Positions 1 through 5,422 of a stretch of DNA of 6,600 nucleotides are shown one piece after another. The notes below the pieces were generated by a model. The model was not told the DNA's origin. It searched no databases and worked only from the letters and a program-made list of their open reading frames with translations. Each line of letters starts with the position of its first letter. Position 1 is the stretch's first letter. The translations under genes were made by a program, and so were the position numbers. Origin of the DNA: Bacillota bacterium (GTDB taxonomy: Bacteria > Bacillota > Clostridia > Christensenellales > Aristaeellaceae); NCBI GenBank assembly GCA_023459275.1, contig JAEWVC010000029.1:1-6600 (forward strand). Direction: 5' to 3'.

Positions 1-55
1 ATCCTGCGTTTTCACTGCTCCTGCTGAAAACCCTTTTCCCCCTGGCCGCCCCCTG

Positions 56-97
56 CCTCCCTGGAAGGGAGGTGGCGCCGCAGCGCCGGAAGGAGGT
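56..97 (+). repeat. Two-hairpin intergenic repeat, copy A
   Basis: This short element holds two adjacent perfect hairpins. The first is CCTCCCT (56-62) pairing with AGGGAGG (66-72) around a GGA loop. The second is GGCGC (74-78) pairing with GCGCC (83-87) around CGCA. A second copy lies in the opposite orientation at 3590-3632 and shares the core GGTGGCGC...AGCGCCGGA. No T-run follows either stem, so it is not an ordinary intrinsic terminator. It resembles the dispersed palindromic elements common between genes in GC-rich Clostridia. Any function, such as RNA stability or protein binding, is unknown. Confidence 0.65.
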
Positions 98-107
98 CGC
101 CCCCCGG

Positions 108-121
108 AAAACATATGTTTT
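108..121. other. 14-bp perfect AT-rich palindrome
   Basis: The sequence AAAACATATGTTTT is a perfect 14-bp palindrome in otherwise GC-rich non-coding DNA, about 90 bp upstream of the TATAAT box of the flavin operon. It could be a binding site for a dimeric regulator. It is too far upstream to overlap the core promoter, and no regulator gene lies beside it. The function is speculative. Confidence 0.3.
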
Positions 122-185
122 TGGAGCAGCTTGGCAAGCCCCCCTTTCCCCTGGTCATTTCTAAGAAAATTCTAATGGAACTATC

Positions 186-215
186 ATGATTTTTCCCACC
201 GGCCTGCCGTATAAT
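186..215 (+). promoter_or_regulatory. Sigma-A-type promoter of the flavin operon
   Basis: A perfect TATAAT -10 box lies at 210-215. Upstream, ATGATT at 186-191 matches the TTGACA consensus at only three positions with an 18-nt spacer, so the -35 is weak. The surrounding DNA (155-195) is an AT-rich pocket in GC-rich sequence, as expected near a promoter. Transcription would start near 222 and leave a leader of about 35 nt before the ATG at 258. That leader includes a small CGGC-TCAA-GCCG hairpin (226-237) and the ribosome binding site GGAGGG (245-250). Confidence 0.55.
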
Positions 216-257
216 GGCAAAGGTTCGGCTCAAGCCGTGCCGCCGGAGGGAAAGCAC

Positions 258-653
258 ATGAAAAAGGCCTTGAAGTTTTTTGCCGTCATCCTCACCGTTC
301 TTGTGATCGTTTTTGCGGGGTTCTTCCTTTTTCTCGTCAGGGGCCTTGGCGCAAACAGCCAGCCGGAACTCTTAGGCATGACGGCCGCGGGGCTTATGGA
401 CGGCGCCTATGAAGGCGGCTATGACGGCGGCCGGTGGACGAACCGGGTACGGGTTCATGTGGCGGGGGAGCAGATTACGGAGATCGCGCTTTTGCAGGAT
501 GTAATGTTTGCCAAGCAGGAGACCTCCGCCCAATTGTTTCAAAGGGTTGTGGACGCCCAATCCACCAAGGTGGATGCGGTGGCCGGGGCCACTGTTACCT
601 GCAACGCATACCTGAAAGCCATTGAGAACGCTTTGACGGAAGGGGAGAAATGA
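258..653 (+). CDS. Membrane-anchored FMN-binding domain protein
   Basis: This 131-residue protein has a short basic N-terminus, one hydrophobic membrane segment (about residues 7-27) and an FMN_bind domain (about 47-127) expected outside the membrane. The motif D106-A-V-A-G-A-T112-V-T matches the flavinylation signature of RnfG/NqrC-type domains (Dxx[S/T]GAT), with Ala in place of the usual Ser/Thr at 109. In this family an ApbE enzyme links FMN covalently to the Thr, here probably T112. No ApbE gene is in the window. The protein is therefore probably a one-electron carrier at the outer membrane face, but its partner is not shown. The ATG at 258 was chosen because GGAGGG (245-250) lies 7 nt upstream and it gives a clean signal-anchor. 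An upstream in-frame ATG at 186 would start before the -10 box. The flavodoxin gene follows immediately. Confidence 0.87.
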   Translation: MKKALKFFAVILTVLVIVFAGFFLFLVRGLGANSQPELLGMTAAGLMDGAYEGGYDGGRWTNRVRVHVAGEQITEIALLQDVMFAKQETSAQLFQRVVDAQSTKVDAVAGATVTCNAYLKAIENALTEGEK

Positions 654-655
654 GC

Positions 656-1132
656 ATGGCGATCCTGATTGCATACACCGGCAAGCACGGCACCACGCAA
701 AAGTGCGCAAACGCGCTGAAAGCCCGCCTGCCCGGCGCGGAGGTTTGGGACCTGAAAAGCAGCGAGCCCGACCTTACAAAGTATGACGCGGTGATCCTGG
801 GCGGGTCCGTGTACGCGGGCATGCCCAGAAAGCGGCTGAAGGCCTTTGCCGCCGGGCAGGAGGCCGCCTTGGCAAAGAAGAAGCTGGGGCTGTTCCTGTG
901 CTGCATGGCCGATGGGGAGCAGGCGCAAAAGCAGATGGAGGCCGCCTATCCCGCGTCCCTGCTGAAGACCGCCGCGGCAAAGGGTGTGCTGGGCGGAGGC
1001 TTCTGCGTTTCCGACATGAACTTTTTTGAGAAATTCATTGTGAAAAAGATCGACGGCAAGGAACCAAAGGATAGCTTTATCCTGCGGGACGATACGCTGG
1101 ACGCGTTTGTGAAGGCTTTCGGAGAAAACTGA
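656..1132 (+). CDS. Flavodoxin-domain protein, HemG-like (Flavodoxin_5)
   Basis: This 158-residue protein is a soluble short-chain flavodoxin. The N-terminal strand and phosphate loop read ILIAYTGKHGTT (about 3-14), as expected for binding FMN phosphate. GGSVYAG (about 48-54) and the later stretch MNFFEKFIVKKI resemble the flavodoxin-like protoporphyrinogen oxidase HemG. There is no signal peptide, so it should be cytoplasmic. HemG itself oxidises protoporphyrinogen, but no heme gene is nearby and clostridial members are usually of unknown substrate. The pairing with an FMN-binding membrane protein suggests a flavin electron-transfer role (inference). The start is uncertain. An ATG at 650 overlaps the previous stop as ATGA but lies only 2 nt from the GGAG at 644-647. 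The ATG at 656 lies 8 nt from it and is preferred. Translational coupling is likely either way. Confidence 0.85.
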   Translation: MAILIAYTGKHGTTQKCANALKARLPGAEVWDLKSSEPDLTKYDAVILGGSVYAGMPRKRLKAFAAGQEAALAKKKLGLFLCCMADGEQAQKQMEAAYPASLLKTAAAKGVLGGGFCVSDMNFFEKFIVKKIDGKEPKDSFILRDDTLDAFVKAFGEN

Positions 1133-1172
1133 TGCGGCAGGGCAAGCACCTCATTGTAAACCGTATCCCTGA

Positions 1173-1189
1173 GGGCGGGGGCTTGCCCC
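1173..1189 (+). repeat. GC-rich hairpin repeat, copy 1 of 3
   Basis: The core GGGCGGGGGCTTGCCCC is shared with two further copies at 1232 and 1295. GGGGGC and GCCCC can pair around a short TT centre. It lies about 40 nt after the flavodoxin stop, in the probable 3' untranslated region. No T-run follows it. Confidence 0.6.
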
Positions 1190-1231
1190 AATCGAGAATT
1201 GCATATCTTCACATGTTGGCCGTAACCTGTA

Positions 1232-1252
1232 GGGCGGGGGCTTGCCCCCGCC
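1232..1252 (+). repeat. GC-rich hairpin repeat, copy 2 of 3 (complete)
   Basis: This is the most complete copy. GGCGGGGG (1233-1240) and CCCCCGCC (1245-1252) are perfectly complementary around CTTG. It is preceded by CTGTA, and the reverse complement of copy 3 is preceded by CGTA, suggesting that the element has a TGTAGGG-like boundary. It starts 59 nt after copy 1. Confidence 0.65.
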
Positions 1253-1294
1253 GAAAGCGGTGCTGTTCAATAGAGCCTGATGGAGGGCAGAAGC

Positions 1295-1313
1295 GGCGGG
1301 GGCTTGCCCCCCC
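1295..1313 (+). repeat. GC-rich hairpin repeat, copy 3 of 3
   Basis: GGCGGGGG (1295-1302), CTTG (1303-1306) and a run of seven C (1307-1313) give the same core as the other two copies, with the terminal GCC arm replaced by C residues and then TACG. It starts 63 nt after copy 2. The interval 1314-1434 between this copy and the terminator shows no convincing gene or signal. Confidence 0.6.
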
Positions 1314-1434
1314 TACGTGCCGCAAGCCATGGAAGCCTATTTCCTGAACTTTACGGCAAGCCCGGATATGCGGCCTATATATTGGCGCAGCCGGCGGCGC
1401 AAGTATGTTTTGGATATCATACCCTGCTGAAGGC

Positions 1435-1477
1435 AAAGCGCCCGTTTCCCGTTTTGTGCGGGAGGCGGGCGCTTTTT
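1435..1477 (+). terminator. Strong intrinsic terminator, probably bidirectional
   Basis: AAAGCGCCCG (1435-1444) pairs perfectly with CGGGCGCTTT (1466-1475). The stem continues inward through two G-U pairs and an A-T pair to CCCG/CGGG, leaving a TTTTGTG loop. Five T residues (1473-1477) end the structure on the plus strand, so it should terminate the flavin operon. It also lies 11 bp beyond the stop of the convergent anti-sigma-like gene. The minus-strand reading has only a TTT tail, so termination there would be weaker. The hairpin resembles the one at 3409-3442. Confidence 0.82.
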
Positions 1478-1488
1478 GATGTTTTGCC

Positions 1489-2862
1489 TTATGGCACCGG
1501 GGTTTCCTCCGGCACCCTAACAAGGGGCAGGGTGAAGGCGGCCAGGGTTTCGCCGGTAAGCAGGTTCACGGCCCGCAGGGTGATGGTTTCGGGAACTTCC
1601 ATCACCGCGGGCCAGAAGGCGGTATAGTGGTTCAGTTCCACGCTTTTGCCGTCTTTGTCTCCGGCATCGTAGGTGCCCAGGGAGCTTTGGCCCAGCCGGG
1701 TGATGACGTTCCCTTGGCCGTCCACCCAGTCAAAGACCAGGCGGGAGCCCAGCAAGTCATCCTCCGGGTCCGCGTTTTCATCGGGCGGGACGCCAAGGCC
1801 CAGGGGGTATTCGCTGGAAATGTCCATGTAGGTGGCCAGCTTGGTAAAGGAGACCCGGACGTTTGTCAGCGTCATGTCCCCGGATGCGCAAGGCGTTTGA
1901 TACATGCGGGTGACGGGGGTATCCGTTTTGCGCAGGGTGACGGACACATCGCAGCTGTACAGCTCCTTCCAGGGCTTTTCCGCCGCGCCGAAATCCCACA
2001 GCCAGAGGGCCGTTTTCAGGGTGAGGTCCAGGGTGTCCTCCCGCCGGAGCTTTTCCATGAGGTCCGTCAAATCCTGGGGCCTTGGGGTCGGCTCTAAAAC
2101 CGCCTCCCGCTCTATGGTGAAGCCTTCCTCCTCCCCTGCGGGTTCGGGTGTGCCGAAAGGGATCGTATACTGCCCGACGATGACCCCGGCTTCCTCCGTG
2201 AAGACGGCGGCGGGGTCCTGGGGGATCTCGAAAAGGGCGTCGCTGTCCAGGCGGATGCGGAAGGTGCCCACCAGCACGCCGTCGGATTCATAGATGAAAT
2301 CGGGCAGCGCGGTATTCCGGATACCGTCCAGCATCGCGTCCGCGATGTCCACCGCCAGCTTGCGGCGGGGATCGGTGAGGGGGTCGGAGAGGGGAATGGA
2401 GCTGTACCCCGGCCAGCGGCCCGATTCCGGGCGATTTTGGAAGTAGGCGTCCATCAGGCACAGCAGCATATCCTGCTCCGGGTTCTTGGCCCGGTATTCC
2501 ACCGTCACATAGGCGGTAACGCCGTCGTATACCGCGTCCCTCACGGTAACGGTAAGGTCAGGGAAATCGCCTCCGATTTGGTTAAGGTCGGTCTGGATGT
2601 CCACGCCCGCGCCGTCCTTGGGCGCGGAGGTATACATGCCCAGGGAATTTTTCGTGCCGAACACCCCGGCGGCGGCCAGCGCGATGCCGGTTAGCAGCAG
2701 CAGGCAAAGGATCACCAGCAGCGCGGTGCGCAATGTAAAACGCTTCATGGCGGGAGCCTCCCTTGTTTTTTTGAGGGTTGTTTGCACCAATTGATGGAAT
2801 TCCTGCGGCGCGGTGCCGCACATCCCCTGCCAGCGCTCCCGGGAGATTTTTTTGCTTTCCAT
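1489..2862 (-). CDS. Single-pass membrane anti-sigma-like protein (DUF4179-type)
   Basis: This 457-residue protein has a cytoplasmic N-terminus of about 45 residues, one membrane helix (about 46-67) and a large outer domain (about 68-457). The N-terminal stretch containing PQEFHQLVQTTLKK resembles short sigma-binding tails in clostridial anti-sigma-like proteins, and the gene directly follows an ECF sigma gene. No HxxxCxxC zinc anti-sigma motif is present. The outer part is acidic and rich in beta-type sequence, with a proline-containing linker near residues 250-270. It probably senses an envelope signal and holds the sigma factor inactive (inference from family and context). The ATG at 2862 is supported by AAGGAGG (2876-2870) 7 nt upstream. 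An 88-residue extension would run back through the sigma gene and is rejected. A second ATG at 2748 (Met39) also has a good GGGAGG site. The stop lies next to the terminator at 1435-1477. Confidence 0.78.
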   Translation of the reverse strand: MESKKISRERWQGMCGTAPQEFHQLVQTTLKKTREAPAMKRFTLRTALLVILCLLLLTGIALAAAGVFGTKNSLGMYTSAPKDGAGVDIQTDLNQIGGDFPDLTVTVRDAVYDGVTAYVTVEYRAKNPEQDMLLCLMDAYFQNRPESGRWPGYSSIPLSDPLTDPRRKLAVDIADAMLDGIRNTALPDFIYESDGVLVGTFRIRLDSDALFEIPQDPAAVFTEEAGVIVGQYTIPFGTPEPAGEEEGFTIEREAVLEPTPRPQDLTDLMEKLRREDTLDLTLKTALWLWDFGAAEKPWKELYSCDVSVTLRKTDTPVTRMYQTPCASGDMTLTNVRVSFTKLATYMDISSEYPLGLGVPPDENADPEDDLLGSRLVFDWVDGQGNVITRLGQSSLGTYDAGDKDGKSVELNHYTAFWPAVMEVPETITLRAVNLLTGETLAAFTLPLVRVPEETPVP

Positions 2863-2864
2863 GC

Positions 2865-3323
2865 TCACACCTCCTTGGATAGCGCTTTTTGCAGCAGCAT
2901 CCGCGCCCTGCTTAAGCGGGACTTCACCGTGCCCTTGGGGATGCGCAGGATGCGGGCGGTTTCTTCTTCCGAAGCGCCTTCCAGGTAGTGCAGGACCACG
3001 GCTGCTTTGAGCTTTTCCGGCAGGGCGGAAACGGCTTCCCGGAGGGCCGTGTCGGGAAGGCCCGCCCCTTCCTCCGGGATGGGGATGTACAGTTCCCGCT
3101 TGGTTTTGCGGCGGATGGTATGGCATTCGTTGACCAGGACCTTGAGCAGGAAGGAAGCAAACCTGCTTTCGTCCCGCAGCCTGTCCTTGTGCTGCCAGGC
3201 CTTCAAAATGGCGTTTTGCACCGCGTCCTGCCGGTCCTGCAGCCTTGGCAGCAAAGCGAAGCTGACCCGGTACATGGACTGCGTCAGCCGGGTGACCTCC
3301 GCCTCAAATGCTTCCTGTGTCAT
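2865..3323 (-). CDS. ECF-family RNA polymerase sigma factor (sigma-70 family)
   Basis: This 152-residue protein has the usual two-domain ECF layout. Region 2 (about 5-75) includes RQDAVQNAILKAW, the counterpart of the DAEDxxQExFLKAW core that binds RNA polymerase and melts the -10. Region 4 (about 96-150) includes LPEKLKAAVVLHYLEG and the helix-turn-helix EETARILRIPKGTVKSRLSR, which reads the -35. The normal acidic pair of region 2 is partly replaced (RQDAVQN), a mild departure. Start ATG 3323 has AAGGAG (3335-3330) 6 nt upstream. The stop lies 2 nt before the anti-sigma-like start, and the latter's ribosome binding site lies inside the 3' end of this gene, so the two are made together. A possible ECF-type promoter lies upstream at 3360-3386. 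Confidence 0.9.
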   Translation of the reverse strand: MTQEAFEAEVTRLTQSMYRVSFALLPRLQDRQDAVQNAILKAWQHKDRLRDESRFASFLLKVLVNECHTIRRKTKRELYIPIPEEGAGLPDTALREAVSALPEKLKAAVVLHYLEGASEEETARILRIPKGTVKSRLSRARMLLQKALSKEV

Positions 3324-3337
3324 GTGGTTCTCCTTGC

Positions 3338-3349
3338 ATCAGCGCTGAT
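3338..3349. other. 12-bp perfect palindrome upstream of sigma RBS
   Basis: ATCAGCGCTGAT is a perfect 12-bp palindrome directly upstream of the AAGGAG ribosome binding site of the sigma gene and just downstream of the candidate promoter. It could be an operator or a small leader hairpin. A palindrome of this size may also occur by chance. Confidence 0.3.
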
Positions 3350-3359
3350 CCGCCTGTAA

Positions 3360-3386
3360 GACGCGGAAGGAGGTAAAAAGGTTCGG
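3360..3386 (-). promoter_or_regulatory. Candidate ECF-type promoter of the sigma operon
   Basis: Read on the minus strand, CCGAACC (3386-3380) followed by TTTTT resembles the ECF -35 consensus GGAACTTTT. CGTC (3363-3360) lies 17 nt after the GAAC and matches the usual ECF -10 core. Transcription would start near 3352, giving a leader of about 30 nt before the sigma ATG. ECF factors commonly activate their own promoter, so this fits autoregulation. The match is by eye and from one site only. Confidence 0.35.
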
Positions 3387-3400
3387 TAGGAAGTATTTTT

Positions 3401-3442
3401 CCACAAAACGCCCGCCATTCCTTTTTGTGGGAACGGCGGGCG
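3401..3442 (-). terminator. Terminator-like hairpin with alternative pairing
   Basis: CGCCCGCC (3409-3416) pairs perfectly with GGCGGGCG (3435-3442). The stem continues past one A-C mismatch with TTCC/GGAA (3418-3421 with 3430-3433). Read on the minus strand the stem is followed by TTTTGTGG, so it could end transcripts coming from the ABC operon, whose last stop is about 330 nt upstream, before the sigma gene. The TTTTGTGG tail is itself perfectly complementary to the loop of the hairpin. The tail could therefore be sequestered or could form a competing stem. Confidence 0.5.
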
Positions 3443-3589
3443 GGGGTTTGGACCGATAGGTGGACGCAGCAGAGTTCCGAGGGGGCAATTGGGTTGGGGG
3501 AGGCTTTTGACGGATTTTTTCAAAGGGGGAAGTGGCATCCGAATGCCGCCTGCGGGCACCTCACCCATCAGCCCGGATGATACCTTCCC
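3443..3589. other. Intergenic stretch without a recognised feature
   Basis: Open frames through this stretch on both strands have no ribosome binding site, no recognisable domain and proline- and arginine-rich translations. Only a weak TTTGA/TCAAA inverted repeat (around 3506-3524) was seen. It probably forms part of the long 3' untranslated region of the ABC operon. Confidence 0.4.
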
Positions 3590-3632
3590 ACCTCATCCGG
3601 CGCTACGCGCCACCTTCCCCTTCAGGGGAAGG
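3590..3632 (-). repeat. Two-hairpin intergenic repeat, copy B (inverted)
   Basis: This is the second copy of the element at 56-97, in the opposite orientation. The stems are GGCGC (3599-3603) with GCGCC (3607-3611) around TAC, and CCTTCCCC (3613-3620) with GGGGAAGG (3625-3632) around TTCA. Although the outer stem differs in sequence from copy A, it stays perfectly paired. It lies between the ABC operon and the sigma operon. Confidence 0.68.
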
Positions 3633-3714
3633 CTTTTGGGGGGCCTCTTGGCTGGCCTTCCCTGCTCCGCTTTACAGCGTGGTCTGCGATATACCGTTCC
3701 CAACATCAGGGATT

Positions 3715-3761
3715 CTCAAGGGATGTATCCCTTGAGCGGGGTCCAGGGGCAGCGCCCCTGG
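3715..3761 (-). repeat. Tandem hairpins directly after the permease gene
   Basis: CTCAAGGGAT (3715-3724) is complementary to ATCCCTTGAG (3727-3736). CCAGGGGC (3743-3750) is complementary to GCCCCTGG (3754-3761) around AGC. Both stems are perfect. On the minus strand they begin only about 8 nt after the permease stop. Neither is followed by a T-run, so they look more like a dispersed GC-rich intergenic element or a 3'-end RNA stabiliser than a classical terminator. Confidence 0.6.
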
Positions 3762-3769
3762 CGGAGCCC

Positions 3770-5422
3770 CTACAAAGAAATCTCCTTCTTGCCGCTGACC
3801 TTGAAGAACACGGCCAGGGCGATGATGGTGGAGAAGGTCAAAATGGAGGAGATGGCGGCGGCAATGCCGTCGTTGCCGCGTATGATCTGGGAATAGATTT
3901 CCAGGGTCATGGTTTTGGTTTTGGTGGTGTACAGAATGATGGAGGTGGAGAGTTCCGTAATGATCATGATCCAGCTTAAAATCGCGCCGGAAATGACCCC
4001 GGGGAGCATCATGGGCACGGTGACCTTGAAGAAGGTTTTCAGGTTGGACGCGCCCAGGCTGATGGCGGCCTCCTCGATGGAAGGGCTGATTTGGTGCAAT
4101 ATGGCGGAGGAGGAGCGCACCGTATAGGGCAGGCGGCGGATGGTGTAGGCCAGGATCATGATAAAGGCGGTCTGGCTGAAGTACAAAGGCTTTTTGCTGA
4201 AGGCCATCAAAAGCGCGATGCCCAGGATGGAGCCGGCCACGGTCTCGGGGAACATGGCGGTCACGTCCAGCATGCTGTTCAGCGGGTTCCGCCGCCTGAC
4301 CACCACGTAGGCGATGAGGATGGCGATCACCACGATCACCGCGATGGAGGCAAAGCCCAGCACATAGGTGTTGACGATGGACCGGCCCACGGTGGTGAAC
4401 GCCTCAATATAGCTGTTTAGGGAGAAGCCCGCCACAAACAGCTTGCCGCTGGTTTTGCGGAAGGAGGAATAGATGACGTAAAACTGCGGCAGCATGGCGA
4501 TGAACACCGTAAGGTAGCAGTACAGGTGCGCGAAAAAGAATCCGGCGCCCTTGAGCTTTTTGGGCTGGATGGGGTGCAGGGCGTTCATGGAGAACTGCTT
4601 GCGGTTGACCACCAATTTTTGGAACAGGAACACGGAGGTGGTGATCACCACGGCCACGATGGAGATGGCGGCGGCCAGGCCGTCGCTGCTGCCCACTTCG
4701 CCCATGAACTCATTGTACACCAGCACCGGCAGGGTCATATACCCTTCCCCGATCAGGCGCGGGGTGCCGTAATCGGCAAAGGTGCGCATGAACACCATCA
4801 GCGCCCCGGCCAGGAGCGTGGGCATCAAAAGGGGCAGCACGACCTTGAACATCTTGCGCACGCCCGTGCAGCCCATGGATTCGGAGGCCTCGATCAGGGA
4901 GTTGTCCATGTTCTTGAAGGCCCCGGAAACAAACATGTACACCAGGGTGTACAACTGCAGCGACATGACCAGCACAATGCCGGGAAAGCCGTAGATGTCC
5001 GGCAGCTTGAAGCTGATAAATTCCTTCAAAAACGTGGTCACGGACCCGCTGCGGCCAAAGAGCATGATCCAGGAATACGCGCCGATGAAAGGCGCGGACA
5101 TGGAGGAGACCAGCACCAAGATCTCCAGCACGGTTTTGCCCTTGATCTGGTACACGGCCATCAGGTATGCCAGGGGCGTGGCCAGCAGCACGGAGAAAAG
5201 CGTTACCGTCAGCGTGACCTTGAAGCTGTTGCCCATGGCCCGCAGATAGTACGCCTTGGAAAAGATGCGCTGGAAGTATTGCAGGGAAAACCCGCCGTCG
5301 TCCCCCAGAAAGCTGCGGGCCAGCAGCGTGATGAGGGGGTAGAGCAGGAACAGCGCGTACAGCAGCATGGCGGCGATGGAGATGAACAGCCACACTTCCC
5401 AGCGGACGTGCTTAGCGCGCAT
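3770..5422 (-). CDS. ABC importer permease, fused two-domain type (FbpB/PhnV-like)
   Basis: This 550-residue inner-membrane protein carries two BPD_transp_1 domains in one chain and about 12 hydrophobic segments. Each half has an EAA coupling loop that docks on the ATPase: IEASESMGCTGVRKMFKVVLP (about 177-197) and IEEAAISLGASNLKTFFKVT (about 449-468). A loop rich in Lys and Pro (about 272-292) joins the halves. Fused permeases of about 550 residues are typical of Fe(III) importers (FbpB/SfuB) and of putative 2-aminoethylphosphonate importers, and the sequence does not separate the two. The ATG at 5422 overlaps the ATPase gene by 11 nt, with a weak GGGGGTGG site upstream, suggesting translational coupling. 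The TAG stop directly adjoins a hairpin repeat. No substrate-binding protein gene follows. Confidence 0.9.
   Translation of the reverse strand: MRAKHVRWEVWLFISIAAMLLYALFLLYPLITLLARSFLGDDGGFSLQYFQRIFSKAYYLRAMGNSFKVTLTVTLFSVLLATPLAYLMAVYQIKGKTVLEILVLVSSMSAPFIGAYSWIMLFGRSGSVTTFLKEFISFKLPDIYGFPGIVLVMSLQLYTLVYMFVSGAFKNMDNSLIEASESMGCTGVRKMFKVVLPLLMPTLLAGALMVFMRTFADYGTPRLIGEGYMTLPVLVYNEFMGEVGSSDGLAAAISIVAVVITTSVFLFQKLVVNRKQFSMNALHPIQPKKLKGAGFFFAHLYCYLTVFIAMLPQFYVIYSSFRKTSGKLFVAGFSLNSYIEAFTTVGRSIVNTYVLGFASIAVIVVIAILIAYVVVRRRNPLNSMLDVTAMFPETVAGSILGIALLMAFSKKPLYFSQTAFIMILAYTIRRLPYTVRSSSAILHQISPSIEEAAISLGASNLKTFFKVTVPMMLPGVISGAILSWIMIITELSTSIILYTTKTKTMTLEIYSQIIRGNDGIAAAISSILTFSTIIALAVFFKVSGKKEISL

Noticed and set aside
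177..181. ECF-like -35 (GGAAC) upstream of the flavin operon, suggesting control by the local sigma factor
   Set aside because: No CGTC/CGTA -10 lies at the correct spacing; the nearest CGTA is 26 nt away and overlaps the TATAAT box.
12..257. Open frame of 81 codons on the minus strand
   Set aside because: It runs through the hairpin repeat and the flavin promoter, has no ribosome binding site or recognisable domain, and opposes a well-supported operon leader.
1173..1313. Possible CRISPR array from three evenly spaced repeats
   Set aside because: The repeated core is only about 17-20 bp and imperfect, there are only three units, and no cas gene is present. It is better read as a hairpin repeat.
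1132..1347. Open frame of 71 codons after the flavodoxin gene
   Set aside because: It is made largely of translated hairpin repeats and has no recognisable protein family.
1329..1430. Possible 33-residue small protein on the plus strand
   Set aside because: It has a plausible ATG, but no ribosome binding site and no recognisable features.
2863..3126. N-terminal extension of 88 residues to the anti-sigma-like protein
   Set aside because: The extension overlaps the sigma gene in another frame and is rich in Pro, Gly and Arg, while a strong ribosome binding site supports the start at 2862.
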